64,000 nt of DNA, from positions 2,480,001 to 2,544,000 of the forward strand of contig NZ_CP081495.1 of assembly GCF_025919725.1 (NCBI RefSeq). The letters are read 5' to 3'. The notes under the pieces were generated by a model. It was not told the DNA's origin and searched no databases. It saw only the letters and a list, made by a program, of their open reading frames with translations. This DNA comes from Flavobacterium agricola. GTDB taxonomy: Bacteria; Bacteroidota; Bacteroidia; Flavobacteriales; Flavobacteriaceae. Position numbers and translations under genes: made by a program. This document shows positions 17,891-27,500 of this stretch, piece by piece (position 1 is the stretch's first letter; every line of letters begins with the position of its first letter).

Positions 17891-18244
17891 ATGAAAGGCA
17901 AACTGAACATAAAACACCATTTGGTTTTTATTACAACATTACTATTAGTTTTGTTGCAGCCTTTGCATTCCTTACAACACGTTTACCACGATTGGGTTGC
18001 ACATAGCACAGAACATGCCGAAACATTTTCTGAAAACCACGACCACGATCAGGAACATAAAACGGCAAAATGTGCGGTTTGTGAATTTACTTTTCAGCCT
18101 TATTTGGCTACCGATATTGTTTTAGTGCCTTATTTCGAGCAGAATGTTTTTTCGGCTCAAACTATTCAGGCAACATCAAACTATTTTTTTCAATCCAATT
18201 TTCACCACTATTTACGTGGCCCTCCAACCTTATTTTTAGTCTAA
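17891..18244 (+). CDS. Small exported His/Cys-rich protein, first gene of the TonB-receptor locus
   Basis: A 117-residue protein with an N-terminal hydrophobic segment (about 11-27) that looks like a signal peptide or anchor. A His-rich stretch follows (LQHVYHDWVAHSTEHAE and ENHDHDQEHK), then a CAVCEF pair and a C-terminal HHYLRGPPTL. The clustered His and CxxC suggest metal binding. The same layout, ending RGPP, recurs in the small gene after the receptor. The longest frame starts six codons earlier at an ATG, but the ATG at 17891 is preferred because of the short basic lead. No named family is recognised with confidence. Confidence 0.75.
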   Translation: MKGKLNIKHHLVFITTLLLVLLQPLHSLQHVYHDWVAHSTEHAETFSENHDHDQEHKTAKCAVCEFTFQPYLATDIVLVPYFEQNVFSAQTIQATSNYFFQSNFHHYLRGPPTLFLV

Positions 18245-18293
18245 AAAAGTAAGCAATCGTTGTATTGCATCCATTTATCTAAAAATAATTTAT

Positions 18294-20651
18294 ATGCGAA
18301 ATCTATTTATCGCCATAGCTTTATGCATGGTAGGTATTGGAATGGCACAAAATCAGGTTGCTGGCGTAGTTCGTACTTCAAATAACGAAACTTTGCCTGG
18401 AGCGCACGTACATTTATCACAATTTAGTCAACCAACTAATCCTATTGGAGGATTTGAATTCAATCACGTTTCAGACGGAAAACACCGTTTGGTAGTTAGT
18501 TTTGTAGGATATAAAACAAAAGATACCATTCTTGATGTAACCCAAAGCGTAAACCTAGAGTTAATTTTACAGGAAGATCAGCAGTTTTTAAATGAATTGG
18601 TGGTGGTTACTAATGCCCAAAAACAGATAGAAAATATTTCTCGTGTTTCTCAAAAACAAATTTTAGAGAATTATTCGGGTTCGTTTGCTCTTTCTTTAGC
18701 CGAGGTTCCGGGGGTAAATGCTTCACAGATTGGAGCTGGTCAATCTAAACCAATTATTCGTGGGTTAAGTGCCAACCGGGTTGCGGTTACCGAAAATGGC
18801 GTAAAACAAGAAGGGCAACAATGGGGAGCCGATCACGGATTAGAAATTGATGCTTTTAATACCGAGAAAGTTTCGGTAATAAAAGGCGTGGGTACCATTG
18901 CTTATGGTAGTGATGCCATGGGCGGCGTAATTGCGATTGATAATACTGCAGTACCGGCCGATAGCTTAACCGGCGTTGTAAATTTATTAGCAAAATCGGT
19001 GAATGACGGATATGGGGCAAACGTACAAATCAAACAAAAAAAGAATGCGTTGTACTACAAGTTAAATGCAACTTTTTTAGATTATGCCGATTATAAGGTA
19101 CCAACCAATCAAATTCAATATTTAAATTATTTAATTCCAATTTATAACCAACGTTTAAAAAACACCGCTGGTACCGAACGTAATTTTACAGCGCAAGTTG
19201 GGTATGTAAATAATAAGTTGCACAGCTTTATTCAGGTTTCTAACAATTATGTAAAAGCAGGTTTTTTTCCAGGAGCGCATGGCGTACCTAATATTGGTGC
19301 GGTGCAACCGGACGGAAATATCAGAAATATTGAATTTCCGTATCAATCGGTGAATCATTTTAAAGTACTTTCTAATTCAACTTATATAACTGAAAAAGGC
19401 GAATTTAGTTTGAATTTAGGTTTTCAGAATAACCATCGCCAAGAATGGAGTAAGTTTCATACCCATTACAGCAACCAATTACCACCCGAAAATAATCCTG
19501 ATTTAGAACTCGATTTTAAGCTGATTACCCTTGATAATCAGTTTGCATATAAACATAAATGGAATGCCCTGCAACAAACAAAAGTTGGTTTACAGTATCA
19601 ATACCAGCAAAATAAAAGTACTGGTTACAGCTATTTATTACCCAATTTTGACAGAAAAGCTTTTGGGGTTTTTGCTACGCACGAATATCAGCTTAGCAGC
19701 CGATTAAAAGCTGATTTGGGCGTGCGTTTTGATTACGCCGATTTAAAAATTCAGTCGTATTACGACCAAACTTTGTACGATTATTTGGTTGGTTCGGGCA
19801 AATCGGATGCGCTGGCAAATTATTATGCGTTACGAACGCCAAAAATTGATCGTACTTTTAATGCCTACAATTTTGCTTTAGGATTTAATTATGTGCTTAC
19901 GCCCAAATGGAATGTAAATTTTACCGCTGCATCTAATTTTAGATTTCCTACTGCTATTGAATTAGGTTCTAACGGAATTCATCACGGTGCTTTTCGTCAC
20001 GAACAAGGAGATGCAAATTTAAATCCTGAAAAAGGTTGGGCATTTGATGCAGTTTTTGATTATCAGTCCGATCGTTTTGCTTTGGCATTCAGCCCGTATT
20101 TATACTACTTTACCAATTATATTTACTTAAAACCAAGCGGTCAATTTTCTATTTTACCACACGGCGGACAAATTTATACTTACACACAATCTGAAGCTAT
20201 TTTAGGTGGATTTGAAATAAAAGCAACTCAAAAAATTACCGATCGCATTACCGCAGAAAGTGTTTTTGAATATTTAAAAAATCAGCAAATTACAGCCAAT
20301 CGCAACTTAAATTATGCGTTGCCATTTACGCCTGCCAATTCTGTTTTTGCAAAGGTTAGTTACGCTTTTGGTGATACAAACGTGTTTAAAAATTCTAAAG
20401 TTTATTTTTCCGGTAAATATGCATTCGAGCAAAATAATATTGCGCAAAACGAAGAAATTACGCCACATTATACCACATTTGGTGCGGGTATAAATAGCAC
20501 TTTGGTAATTAAAAACTTTAAAGTACATGCTCAGTTAACGGCAACCAATTTATTTAACGAAAAATATTTTAACCACAACAGCTATTACAGAGCCATTCAG
20601 ATTCCTGAATTAGGCAGAAATATTCAGTTACTACTAAGCATCCCTTTTTAA
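18294..20651 (+). CDS. TonB-dependent outer-membrane receptor
   Basis: A receptor of 785 residues. A signal peptide (about 1-19) is followed by a carboxypeptidase-regulatory-like domain (VAGVVRTSNNETLPGAHVHL). The plug domain follows (VPGVNASQIGAGQSKPIIRG, GVGTIAYGSDAMGGVIAID) and then a 22-strand beta barrel ending LLLSIPF. His residues are frequent in predicted loops (FHTHYSNQ, GIHHGAFRHEQGD). It takes up a substrate with TonB energy; the neighbours point to a metal or metal complex, which is an inference. It resembles ZnuD-like receptors more than SusC, and there is no SusD beside it. Confidence 0.9.
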   Translation: MRNLFIAIALCMVGIGMAQNQVAGVVRTSNNETLPGAHVHLSQFSQPTNPIGGFEFNHVSDGKHRLVVSFVGYKTKDTILDVTQSVNLELILQEDQQFLNELVVVTNAQKQIENISRVSQKQILENYSGSFALSLAEVPGVNASQIGAGQSKPIIRGLSANRVAVTENGVKQEGQQWGADHGLEIDAFNTEKVSVIKGVGTIAYGSDAMGGVIAIDNTAVPADSLTGVVNLLAKSVNDGYGANVQIKQKKNALYYKLNATFLDYADYKVPTNQIQYLNYLIPIYNQRLKNTAGTERNFTAQVGYVNNKLHSFIQVSNNYVKAGFFPGAHGVPNIGAVQPDGNIRNIEFPYQSVNHFKVLSNSTYITEKGEFSLNLGFQNNHRQEWSKFHTHYSNQLPPENNPDLELDFKLITLDNQFAYKHKWNALQQTKVGLQYQYQQNKSTGYSYLLPNFDRKAFGVFATHEYQLSSRLKADLGVRFDYADLKIQSYYDQTLYDYLVGSGKSDALANYYALRTPKIDRTFNAYNFALGFNYVLTPKWNVNFTAASNFRFPTAIELGSNGIHHGAFRHEQGDANLNPEKGWAFDAVFDYQSDRFALAFSPYLYYFTNYIYLKPSGQFSILPHGGQIYTYTQSEAILGGFEIKATQKITDRITAESVFEYLKNQQITANRNLNYALPFTPANSVFAKVSYAFGDTNVFKNSKVYFSGKYAFEQNNIAQNEEITPHYTTFGAGINSTLVIKNFKVHAQLTATNLFNEKYFNHNSYYRAIQIPELGRNIQLLLSIPF

Positions 20652-20653
20652 TT

Positions 20654-20986
20654 TTGCATCGTTTTATCAAATATATACCCCTGCTTTTACTTGCCATTTT
20701 TATGATGCCGCAAGTAAACAACGCGGTGCATTATTTTGTGGTAGCCCATCATTTTAATACAAAAGCTACTAACAAAGTTGAGGTTCATGCTCAGCAAGAA
20801 AACCACATTTGTGAGCAACATATTTATGTACAAACAGCTTTGTTGTTGCCATCGGTTTTTGTTTTGGATTTGTTTGTGCCTCAAAATACGCATCCGCGCA
20901 ATTATCATTTTATAAATACATTTATTTCACAACAATTATTTTATGCATTTACACGGGGTCCGCCTGCAACACAGGTTATCTCGTAA
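20654..20986 (+). CDS. Small exported His-rich protein related to the first gene of the locus
   Basis: A 110-residue protein that starts at a TTG two nucleotides after the receptor stop codon and begins with a signal-like hydrophobic segment (FIKYIPLLLLAIFMM). It carries AVHYFVVAHHF, HICEQH and a C-terminal FTRGPPA. The order (signal, paired His, Cys/His motif, RGPP end) parallels the 117-residue protein before the receptor, although the identity is low. The start is uncertain because an ATG occurs further in, but that would cut the hydrophobic segment. The function is unknown; a periplasmic metal-related role is an inference. Confidence 0.65.
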   Translation: MHRFIKYIPLLLLAIFMMPQVNNAVHYFVVAHHFNTKATNKVEVHAQQENHICEQHIYVQTALLLPSVFVLDLFVPQNTHPRNYHFINTFISQQLFYAFTRGPPATQVIS

Positions 20987-21020
20987 ATAAAATAATTTAA
21001 ATACTAATAAATATTATATA

Positions 21021-21491
21021 ATGAAAAATATAGCATTCACTTTTTTAGCCTTAACAACTTTCCTTTTTGCCTCATGTTCTTCTGACGATGCAACCGATAC
21101 TGAAAAACCAACAATTGTGTTACTTAGCCCAGCAGATCATGCTGAATTTGAAATGGGTTCAACCATTCAAGTTGAAGCGCTTTTAACAGATAACGATGCT
21201 TTAGCATCTTATAAAATAGAAATTCATAGCGCTGAAGATGGCCACAGTCACAGCCATGCGCGTGCAACAACCAATTATTTTCAGTACGAAGAAACGGTTG
21301 TTTTATCTACTAACCCAAAAGTTTACGAATTACAACACGCGGTTACTATTCCGTTATTGCAAAATGACGAACCGCTGACCGACGGGCATTATCATTTAGG
21401 AATTTTTGTTTTAGATAAATCAGGTAACCAAGCACAAGTTTTTACCGAAATTTATATTGGTGCCGATGACGAACACCATCATCATAAATAA
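21021..21491 (+). CDS. DUF4625 domain lipoprotein, His-rich
   Basis: A lipoprotein of 156 residues with lipobox LFASC at about 19. The Ig-like domain begins KPTIVLLSPADHAEFEMGSTIQVEALLTDNDALASYKIEIH and ends in a typical DKSGNQA strand, matching DUF4625. A GHSHSHAR insert and the C-terminal tail DDEHHHHK are natural His clusters that could bind zinc, copper or nickel. It is the last gene of the receptor locus. Confidence 0.85.
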   Translation: MKNIAFTFLALTTFLFASCSSDDATDTEKPTIVLLSPADHAEFEMGSTIQVEALLTDNDALASYKIEIHSAEDGHSHSHARATTNYFQYEETVVLSTNPKVYELQHAVTIPLLQNDEPLTDGHYHLGIFVLDKSGNQAQVFTEIYIGADDEHHHHK

Positions 21492-21591
21492 TTCGATTTA
21501 TTTATACTTAAAAAAATCGCAAAGCACAATATTGTAATTTATTTTCAGTTTTTATAGTTGTTAGTTAATTTATTATATTGTGAGAAGTTGA

Positions 21592-21630
21592 AAAAAACCT
21601 TTTTCTGGAAACAGATAAAGGTTTTTTTTT
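21592..21630 (+). terminator. Terminator after the TonB-receptor locus
   Basis: AAAAAAACCTTT pairs with AAAGGTTTTTTT around an inner CTG/CAG hairpin, followed by a T9 run. Confidence 0.75.
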
Positions 21631-21658
21631 ATTTTCAATTTTCCTTAAAATTATGTGT

Positions 21659-21666
21659 TACTTTTG
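21659..21666 (+). promoter_or_regulatory. Possible -7 element for murF-alr
   Basis: TACTTTTG matches TAnnTTTG, 24 nt before the ATG. No clear TTTG is present at the expected distance upstream. Confidence 0.35.
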
Positions 21667-21689
21667 TATATCAAAGCAGTAATTAAAAA

Positions 21690-24125
21690 ATGAATGTTAC
21701 CTTAAAACAAGTTGCACAAGTTATTCAGGCAGAATGGCAACCAACTTTTCCGGATGAATTTATAGATCATATTTCTATTGACAGCCGTTCGTTACAAAAT
21801 AACTCAACAACTTTATTTTTTGCCCTTACCGGTGCCAACCATGATGCGCATGTTTATATAAATGATTTGTATAAAAAAGGCGTTGTTAATTTTGTGGTAC
21901 AAGCTATTCCTACAAATTTTACGGGAGCTGCTAATTTTTTAGTGGTAGAAAATACTTTAAAAGCGCTGCAAAGTTTTACTGTATATTACCGTAGTTTATT
22001 CAGCTTTCCAGTAATTGGCATTACTGGTAGCAACGGTAAAACCATTGTAAAAGAATGGTTGAATTATTTAATGAATACCGAATACAACATTATTCGCAGC
22101 CCTAAAAGTTACAATTCGCAAGTAGGAGTACCGCTTTCTGTGCTTGCAAGCAATGAAAATCATGATTTAGGAATTTTTGAAGCAGGTATTTCATTACCGA
22201 ATGAAATGGCTGTTTTAGAACAAATGATTCTGCCAACCATTGGTGTTTTAACGCATTTGGGCGATGCACATAAAGAAGGATTTACAAGTTTTGAACAAAA
22301 AGTTGATGAAAAGCTTTTGCTTTTTAAACAAGTTGAAGCTTTAATTTTAGAATACAATCCAAAAGTTTTAGAACGTTTAGATAAATCGATTAAAACATTT
22401 ACATGGAGCACTACCAATCCGGCAGCCGATGTTTTAATTAAACACAGCGCAGCTGATTTGTACCATGTAATCACCCGTTTTACTCGTTTTGATTTAATTA
22501 TAAAGCTGCAAGACGAACAAGCAATTGCTAATGTTTGTACGTGTGTAGCAACCTTATTGTTTTTTAATTACGATGTAAAATTAATTCAAGATCGCATTAA
22601 AACATTGTATCCAATAGAATTGCGTTTGCAGGTTAAAGATGGGCTAAACGGTTGTACGGTGATTGATGACACGTACAATTCTGATTATCAATCCTTAAAA
22701 ATAGCTTTAGACTTTTTAGATCAACACAAATCAAAAGAAAAGAAAACGGTTATTTTATCTGACATTTTCCAGAGCGGATTTCAGCCCGAAGTAGTTTATA
22801 AAAAAGTTGGTAAGTTGCTACAAAGCAATGCCATTAATCGTATTATTGGTATTGGTCCTAAAATTAGTACGTACTTAAAAGATTTGCCTAATTTTTCTGG
22901 TTTTGCATCAACTGCAGATTTTTTACTGCAATTTTCTGCAAATTCGTTTCAAAACGAAACCATTTTAATTAAAGGTGCTCGAAGTTTTAAGTTTGATGAA
23001 ATTGTTGTTTTACTCGAACAGCAAACACACGAAACCGTTTTAGAAATTAATTTAAATGCTGTTACTCACAATTTAAATTTTTATAAAAGCTTGTTACAAC
23101 CGCAAACCAAAATAATGGTTATGGTTAAAGCGTTTGGTTACGGAGCCGGAAGTTTTGAGATTGCGAAAGAATTGCAATTTCATCAGGTAGATTATTTGGG
23201 AGTTGCTTACGCAGATGAAGGAGCCGAATTGCGCCGCGCCGGCATTACTATTCCAATTATTGTAATGAACCCAGAACCAGGAACTTATGCCACACTATTG
23301 GCTTATCAATTAGAACCCGAAATTTATTCTTTACGTTCGTTACACGGCTTTATTGATTTTGTTAAGGCTAAAAACGTAAGTTCATATCCTATTCATTTAA
23401 AATTAGATACCGGTATGCACCGTTTGGGCTTTGAAGCCGAGCAATTGGATGAACTGGTTGCTGTTTTAAAAAATAACAATTGGGTAAAAGTTGCTAGTAT
23501 TTTTTCGCATTTATCGTCGAGTGATGTACCGGCTTATAAAGATTTTACCTTGCAACAAATACAAAAGTTTGATGCTTGGTCACAACAAGTTATTGATGCG
23601 CTACAAATAAATCCTATTCGTCATATCTTAAATACCTCAGGTATTTTTAATTACAGCGCCTACCAATACAACATGGTGCGTTTAGGAATTGGTTTGTATG
23701 GAGTAGGTAATGATGAGCAAGAAAATAAACAACTGCAAAACGTTGGTACTTTAAAAACCATTATTTTACAAATACGAAATGTTAATGCAGGCGAAAGCAT
23801 TGGTTACAGCCGCCGCTATCAGGTTACACGACCAAAAAAAGTTGCAACTATTCCGATTGGTTATGCAGACGGAATTCCGCGAGCTTGGGGCAACGAAAAA
23901 GGTTATGTTTTAATTCAGGGTAAAAAAGCAACCATTTTAGGTAGTATTTGTATGGATGCCATGATGGTTGATGTAACCGATATTGTTTGTAACGAAGGTG
24001 ATGAAGTACTTATTTTTGGACAAAAATTACCCGTTACTGAGCTTGCCAAGCAATTAAATACCATTCCGTATGAAATTTTAACCAGTATTTCGCAACGAGT
24101 GAAACGAATTTTTTATAAAGAATAG
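21690..24125 (+). CDS. Bifunctional UDP-MurNAc-tripeptide:D-Ala-D-Ala ligase / alanine racemase
   Basis: A fusion of 811 residues. The N-terminal half (about 1-450) is MurF, which adds D-Ala-D-Ala to UDP-MurNAc-tripeptide; the P-loop GITGSNGKTIVKEW is near residue 110. The C-terminal half (about 452-811) is a fold-type III alanine racemase with the PLP Lys in VMVKAFGYGAGS, DTGMHRLGF, NTSGIFNYSAYQYNMVRLGIGLYG and SICMDAMMVDVT. Together they make and use D-Ala in peptidoglycan synthesis. The fusion is known in Bacteroidota. The P-loop reads GKT-I rather than the more usual GKT-T. Confidence 0.95.
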   Translation: MNVTLKQVAQVIQAEWQPTFPDEFIDHISIDSRSLQNNSTTLFFALTGANHDAHVYINDLYKKGVVNFVVQAIPTNFTGAANFLVVENTLKALQSFTVYYRSLFSFPVIGITGSNGKTIVKEWLNYLMNTEYNIIRSPKSYNSQVGVPLSVLASNENHDLGIFEAGISLPNEMAVLEQMILPTIGVLTHLGDAHKEGFTSFEQKVDEKLLLFKQVEALILEYNPKVLERLDKSIKTFTWSTTNPAADVLIKHSAADLYHVITRFTRFDLIIKLQDEQAIANVCTCVATLLFFNYDVKLIQDRIKTLYPIELRLQVKDGLNGCTVIDDTYNSDYQSLKIALDFLDQHKSKEKKTVILSDIFQSGFQPEVVYKKVGKLLQSNAINRIIGIGPKISTYLKDLPNFSGFASTADFLLQFSANSFQNETILIKGARSFKFDEIVVLLEQQTHETVLEINLNAVTHNLNFYKSLLQPQTKIMVMVKAFGYGAGSFEIAKELQFHQVDYLGVAYADEGAELRRAGITIPIIVMNPEPGTYATLLAYQLEPEIYSLRSLHGFIDFVKAKNVSSYPIHLKLDTGMHRLGFEAEQLDELVAVLKNNNWVKVASIFSHLSSSDVPAYKDFTLQQIQKFDAWSQQVIDALQINPIRHILNTSGIFNYSAYQYNMVRLGIGLYGVGNDEQENKQLQNVGTLKTIILQIRNVNAGESIGYSRRYQVTRPKKVATIPIGYADGIPRAWGNEKGYVLIQGKKATILGSICMDAMMVDVTDIVCNEGDEVLIFGQKLPVTELAKQLNTIPYEILTSISQRVKRIFYKE

Positions 24126-24159
24126 AAAATTGTGTACTTTTAGCTAAAATTAATTAACT

Positions 24160-24555
24160 ATGGGAATTTTTAAAGAGTTTAAAGAATTTGCTGTAAAGGG
24201 CAATGTGATTGATTTAGCAGTCGGTGTAATTATTGGTGCTGCTTTTGGTAAAATTGTTAGTTCGTTTATTGAAGACGTAATTACGCCATTAATTTTAACA
24301 CCAGCATTAGAAGCTGCTCAGTTAAGTAGAATAGAAGATTTAACTATTTTTGGTGGTGTAAAATACGGTTTATTTCTTTCGGCAGTAATCAACTTTTTAA
24401 TTGTTGCTTTTGTTTTATTTATTATGATTAAAGGAATAAATAAAATGAAGAAGAAAGAAGCTGAAGCTGCTCCGGCACCAGCTGCTCCTGCAGGACCAAC
24501 ACAAGAAGAATTGTTAATTCAGATTCGTGATTTGCTTAAAAATCAACAAAAATAA
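24160..24555 (+). CDS. mscL: Large-conductance mechanosensitive channel
   Basis: A channel of 131 residues that opens on hypo-osmotic shock. It begins FKEFKEFAVKGNVIDLAVGVIIGAAFGKIVSSFIEDVITPLI, the TM1 pore helix of MscL, then GGVKYGLFLSAVINFLIVAFVLF as TM2, and an Ala/Pro linker before the C-terminal helical bundle (EELLIQIRDLL). It is a single gene with a terminator immediately after it. Confidence 0.96.
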   Translation: MGIFKEFKEFAVKGNVIDLAVGVIIGAAFGKIVSSFIEDVITPLILTPALEAAQLSRIEDLTIFGGVKYGLFLSAVINFLIVAFVLFIMIKGINKMKKKEAEAAPAPAAPAGPTQEELLIQIRDLLKNQQK

Positions 24556-24561
24556 AATGAT

Positions 24562-24595
24562 AAAAAAACATTCCGTTATTCGGAATGTTTTTTTT
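24562..24595. terminator. Bidirectional terminator between mscL and a minus-strand gene
   Basis: A 14-bp perfect stem (24562-24575 with 24581-24594) with A and T runs serving both convergent genes. Confidence 0.88.
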
Positions 24596-25175
24596 ATAAC
24601 GGGCGGTTTGTATTTCTTTCAAACCATTTTAGCATATCTTCTACTTTTTCGCTAACTGCTTTTTCTTTACAAATTTGTAAATCAGTAATATCAAAATAAA
24701 ATTCCTTATTGCTTTTGGTAATAACAACTTCAAGCTTTTTGTTGTTGTGGTTTACTGTAGCATGTTTGTAATATTCTTCTTGCAAATATAAAAGCACTTC
24801 TTTACAATCGCTGGGATAAATAATTTGGTACGGAAAATCACGAGTTCCGTCTCCAGTACTTAAAATAACTTCGGCAACTTCGGCAGCTTTAGTAAAATAA
24901 TTCACTGCTTCGTGTTTGTTATCCATTTCTTTATAAATTTTAGATAATTTATCTAAAACAAATAAACTAAGCTGCATGGTTTCAGTTATGTGCGCAATAA
25001 AATCATGGTGATTTTTATTTTCGTAATCCAATTGCAAACGGTCTAAATATTTTTCGAACGGATCAAAGTTTTTAGACTGGTACAAGTAGTTTTGGCAGTT
25101 TAAGTAATTGGTAACGGTTTGATTTTTCCAAAATTCAGTAAGTAAAACAAGCTCATTCATAATCAAATTATTCAT
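24594..25175 (-). CDS. Hypothetical protein, possibly helical
   Basis: A 193-residue protein I do not recognise. It is mainly helical and has a TPR-like segment (LSKIYKEMDNKHEAVNYFTKAAEVAEV, about 76-102). No signal peptide, membrane segment or catalytic motif is apparent. The start is uncertain: a second Met lies five codons in (25160). It is a single gene, minus strand, with its promoter in the gap before aspS. Its base composition matches its neighbours, so it is probably native. Confidence 0.65.
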   Translation of the reverse strand: MNNLIMNELVLLTEFWKNQTVTNYLNCQNYLYQSKNFDPFEKYLDRLQLDYENKNHHDFIAHITETMQLSLFVLDKLSKIYKEMDNKHEAVNYFTKAAEVAEVILSTGDGTRDFPYQIIYPSDCKEVLLYLQEEYYKHATVNHNNKKLEVVITKSNKEFYFDITDLQICKEKAVSEKVEDMLKWFERNTNRPL

Positions 25176-25322
25176 TACGTGTAAGATACGAAAAAATAAA
25201 GGATTGTAGGTTTTATTCTTCTACAAAAATCAAAAGCAAAAATTAAATCTATTTTCATCAACTAATAATGATTTAAAAACCAATAAACTTACTAAATTTG
25301 CAATTATAAATTTAATATCATA

Positions 25323-27072
25323 ATGTACAGAAGTCATACTTGTGGCGAGTTAAATGCTTCCCACATCAATACAGAAGTTACCCTTGCTGGTTGGGTTCAA
25401 AAATCACGTGATAAAGGTTTCATGATTTGGGTAGATTTACGCGATCGCTACGGAATTACGCAGTTAATTTTTGACGAATCTCGCACGGATAAAGCTGTTT
25501 TTGAATTGGCTAAAACGTTAGGTCGTGAATTTGTTATTCAGGTTACTGGTACCGTTATTGAGCGCGAATCTAAAAACGCAAACATGGCAACCGGTGATAT
25601 CGAAATTTTAGTTTCTAACTTAACTATTTTAAATGAATCGGTTACGCCACCTTTTACTATTGAAGATAATACAGATGGTGGAGAAGATTTACGTATGAAA
25701 TATCGTTATTTAGATATTCGTCGTAATCCGGTAAAAAATAGTTTACTTTTTAGACATAAAGTTGCACAACAAGTTCGTAACTATTTGTCAGATCAAGGAT
25801 TTTGTGAGGTAGAAACGCCTTATTTAATTAAATCAACGCCAGAAGGAGCACGTGATTTTGTGGTGCCTTCTCGTATGAATCCGGGCCAATTTTACGCACT
25901 TCCTCAATCTCCACAAACATTTAAACAGCTTTTAATGGTTGGCGGAATGGATAAATATTTTCAGATTGTAAAATGTTTCCGTGATGAAGATTTACGTGCT
26001 GACCGTCAACCTGAATTTACGCAGATTGACTGTGAAATGGCTTTTGTTGAGCAAGAGGATATTTTAAATATGTTTGAAGGTTTAACGCGTCATTTATTAA
26101 AAGAAGTTCACGGGTTAGAAGTTGACAAATTTCCACGCATTACTTACGATTATGCAATGAGAACTTACGGTAATGATAAGCCAGATATTCGCTTCGGAAT
26201 GCAATTTGGTGAGTTGAATGCCGTAGCACAACATAAAGAATTTGCGGTTTTTAATAATGCCGAGTTAGTAGTTGGTATTGCTGTACCGGGTGCTGCAAGT
26301 TATACACGTAAAGAAATTGATGCTTTAATTGAGTGGGTAAAACGCGCAAGTTGGCGCATCAGGAATGGTTTATGTAAAATGTGAAGCAGACGGAACATAC
26401 AAATCATCTGTAGATAAATTTTACGACCAAGCTGATTTAGCACAATGGGCTACAATTACACAAGCTCAAACGGGTGATTTAATTTTAGTGCTTTCTGGTC
26501 CTGCAAATAAAACACGTGCGCAGTTATCTGCTTTACGTATGGAATTAGGAAATCGTTTAGGTTTACGCAAACCAGACGAATTTGCTCCATTATGGGTGGT
26601 AGATTTTCCATTATTAGAATGGGATGAAGAAACAGAACGTTTTCATGCCATGCACCATCCGTTTACCTCACCAAAACCTGAAGATATGCACTTGTTAGAA
26701 ACCGATCCTGGTAAAGTACGTGCAAATGCTTACGATATGGTTTTAAACGGAAATGAAATTGGTGGTGGGTCTATTCGTATTCACGATAAAGAAACACAAG
26801 CCTTAATGTTTAAATATTTAGGTTTTACGCCAGAACAAGCGCAAGAGCAATTTGGATTTTTAATGAATGCATTTCAGTACGGAGCGCCGCCACACGGTGG
26901 TTTAGCTTTTGGTTTAGACCGTTTGGTAGCTATTTTAGGCGGACAAGAAACCATTCGCGATTTTATTGCGTTCCCAAAAAATAATTCAGGTCGTGATGTT
27001 ATGATTGATGCACCTGCAGCAATTGTCGAAACGCAACTTAACGAACTACATTTAGTAGTAAATAAAGAATAA
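25323..27072 (+). CDS. aspS: Aspartate--tRNA ligase (frameshifted)
   Basis: A class II synthetase that charges tRNA-Asp, about 583 residues when repaired. The N-terminal OB fold (about 1-105) has GWVQKSRDKGFMIWVDLRDRYG; motif 2 is FRDEDLRADRQPEFTQID; the bacterial insertion domain follows; motif 3 is GLAFGLDRLVAILGG. The first frame ends at 26384. From about 26343-26347 the correct frame resumes with VGASGMVYVKCEADG. The family has RPQVGASGMV here, so two bases (CC) appear lost from CGCCCGCAA. Since aspS is essential, a sequencing error is the simplest reading. A terminator follows. Confidence 0.95.
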
Positions 27073-27073
27073 T

Positions 27074-27106
27074 AAAAAAGGCACTTTAATAAAGTGCCTT
27101 TTTTTA
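27074..27106 (+). terminator. Rho-independent terminator after aspS
   Basis: A 13-bp stem (27075-27087 with 27091-27103), 3-nt loop and T run. Confidence 0.88.
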
Positions 27107-27247
27107 TTTTATGCAGGTTTATAGCCAAATAATTAGCTATACGCGTGATTTTTATTCTTTTATGTAAAAAATAATTCTAAAAAAAGTGTTAAATATAAAT
27201 TTTATTTTATATTTGACTATTATACTAATTATTATTTTTTTATTACA

Positions 27248-27445
27248 ATGCGAACAGGTAAAGTAAAATTTTTTGTTGAATCTAAAGGTTTTGGATTCAT
27301 AACTGATGATGAAACAGGACAAGATATTTTTGTTCACGTTACCGGACTTAAAAGTAACCCAATTACTGAAGGTGCTGCTGTAACTTACATCGAAGAAGAA
27401 GGTAGAAAAGGAAAAGTTGCTACTAATGTTGTTTTAGTAGGTTAA
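27248..27445 (+). CDS. Cold-shock domain protein
   Basis: A 65-residue single-stranded nucleic-acid-binding protein. RNP1 is KGFGFI and RNP2 is DIFVHV; the start MRTGKVKFFVESKGFGFI is typical of CspA-like RNA chaperones. The gene has about 140 nt of AT-rich leader and its own terminator, so it is monocistronic. Whether it is cold-induced cannot be told from the sequence. Confidence 0.93.
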   Translation: MRTGKVKFFVESKGFGFITDDETGQDIFVHVTGLKSNPITEGAAVTYIEEEGRKGKVATNVVLVG

Positions 27446-27473
27446 AAATATAATTTATTTACCTAACCCAAAC

Positions 27474-27500
27474 TAGGCCGTGATTATTCACGGCCTTTTT
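27474..27500 (+). terminator. Rho-independent terminator after the cold-shock gene
   Basis: An 8-bp G/C-rich stem (GGCCGTGA with TCACGGCC), TTAT loop and T5 tail. Confidence 0.88.

Noticed and set aside
26365..27072. Second aspS part as an independent gene
   Set aside because: Its ATG is an internal Met of the catalytic domain, and the two frames together form a full AspRS.
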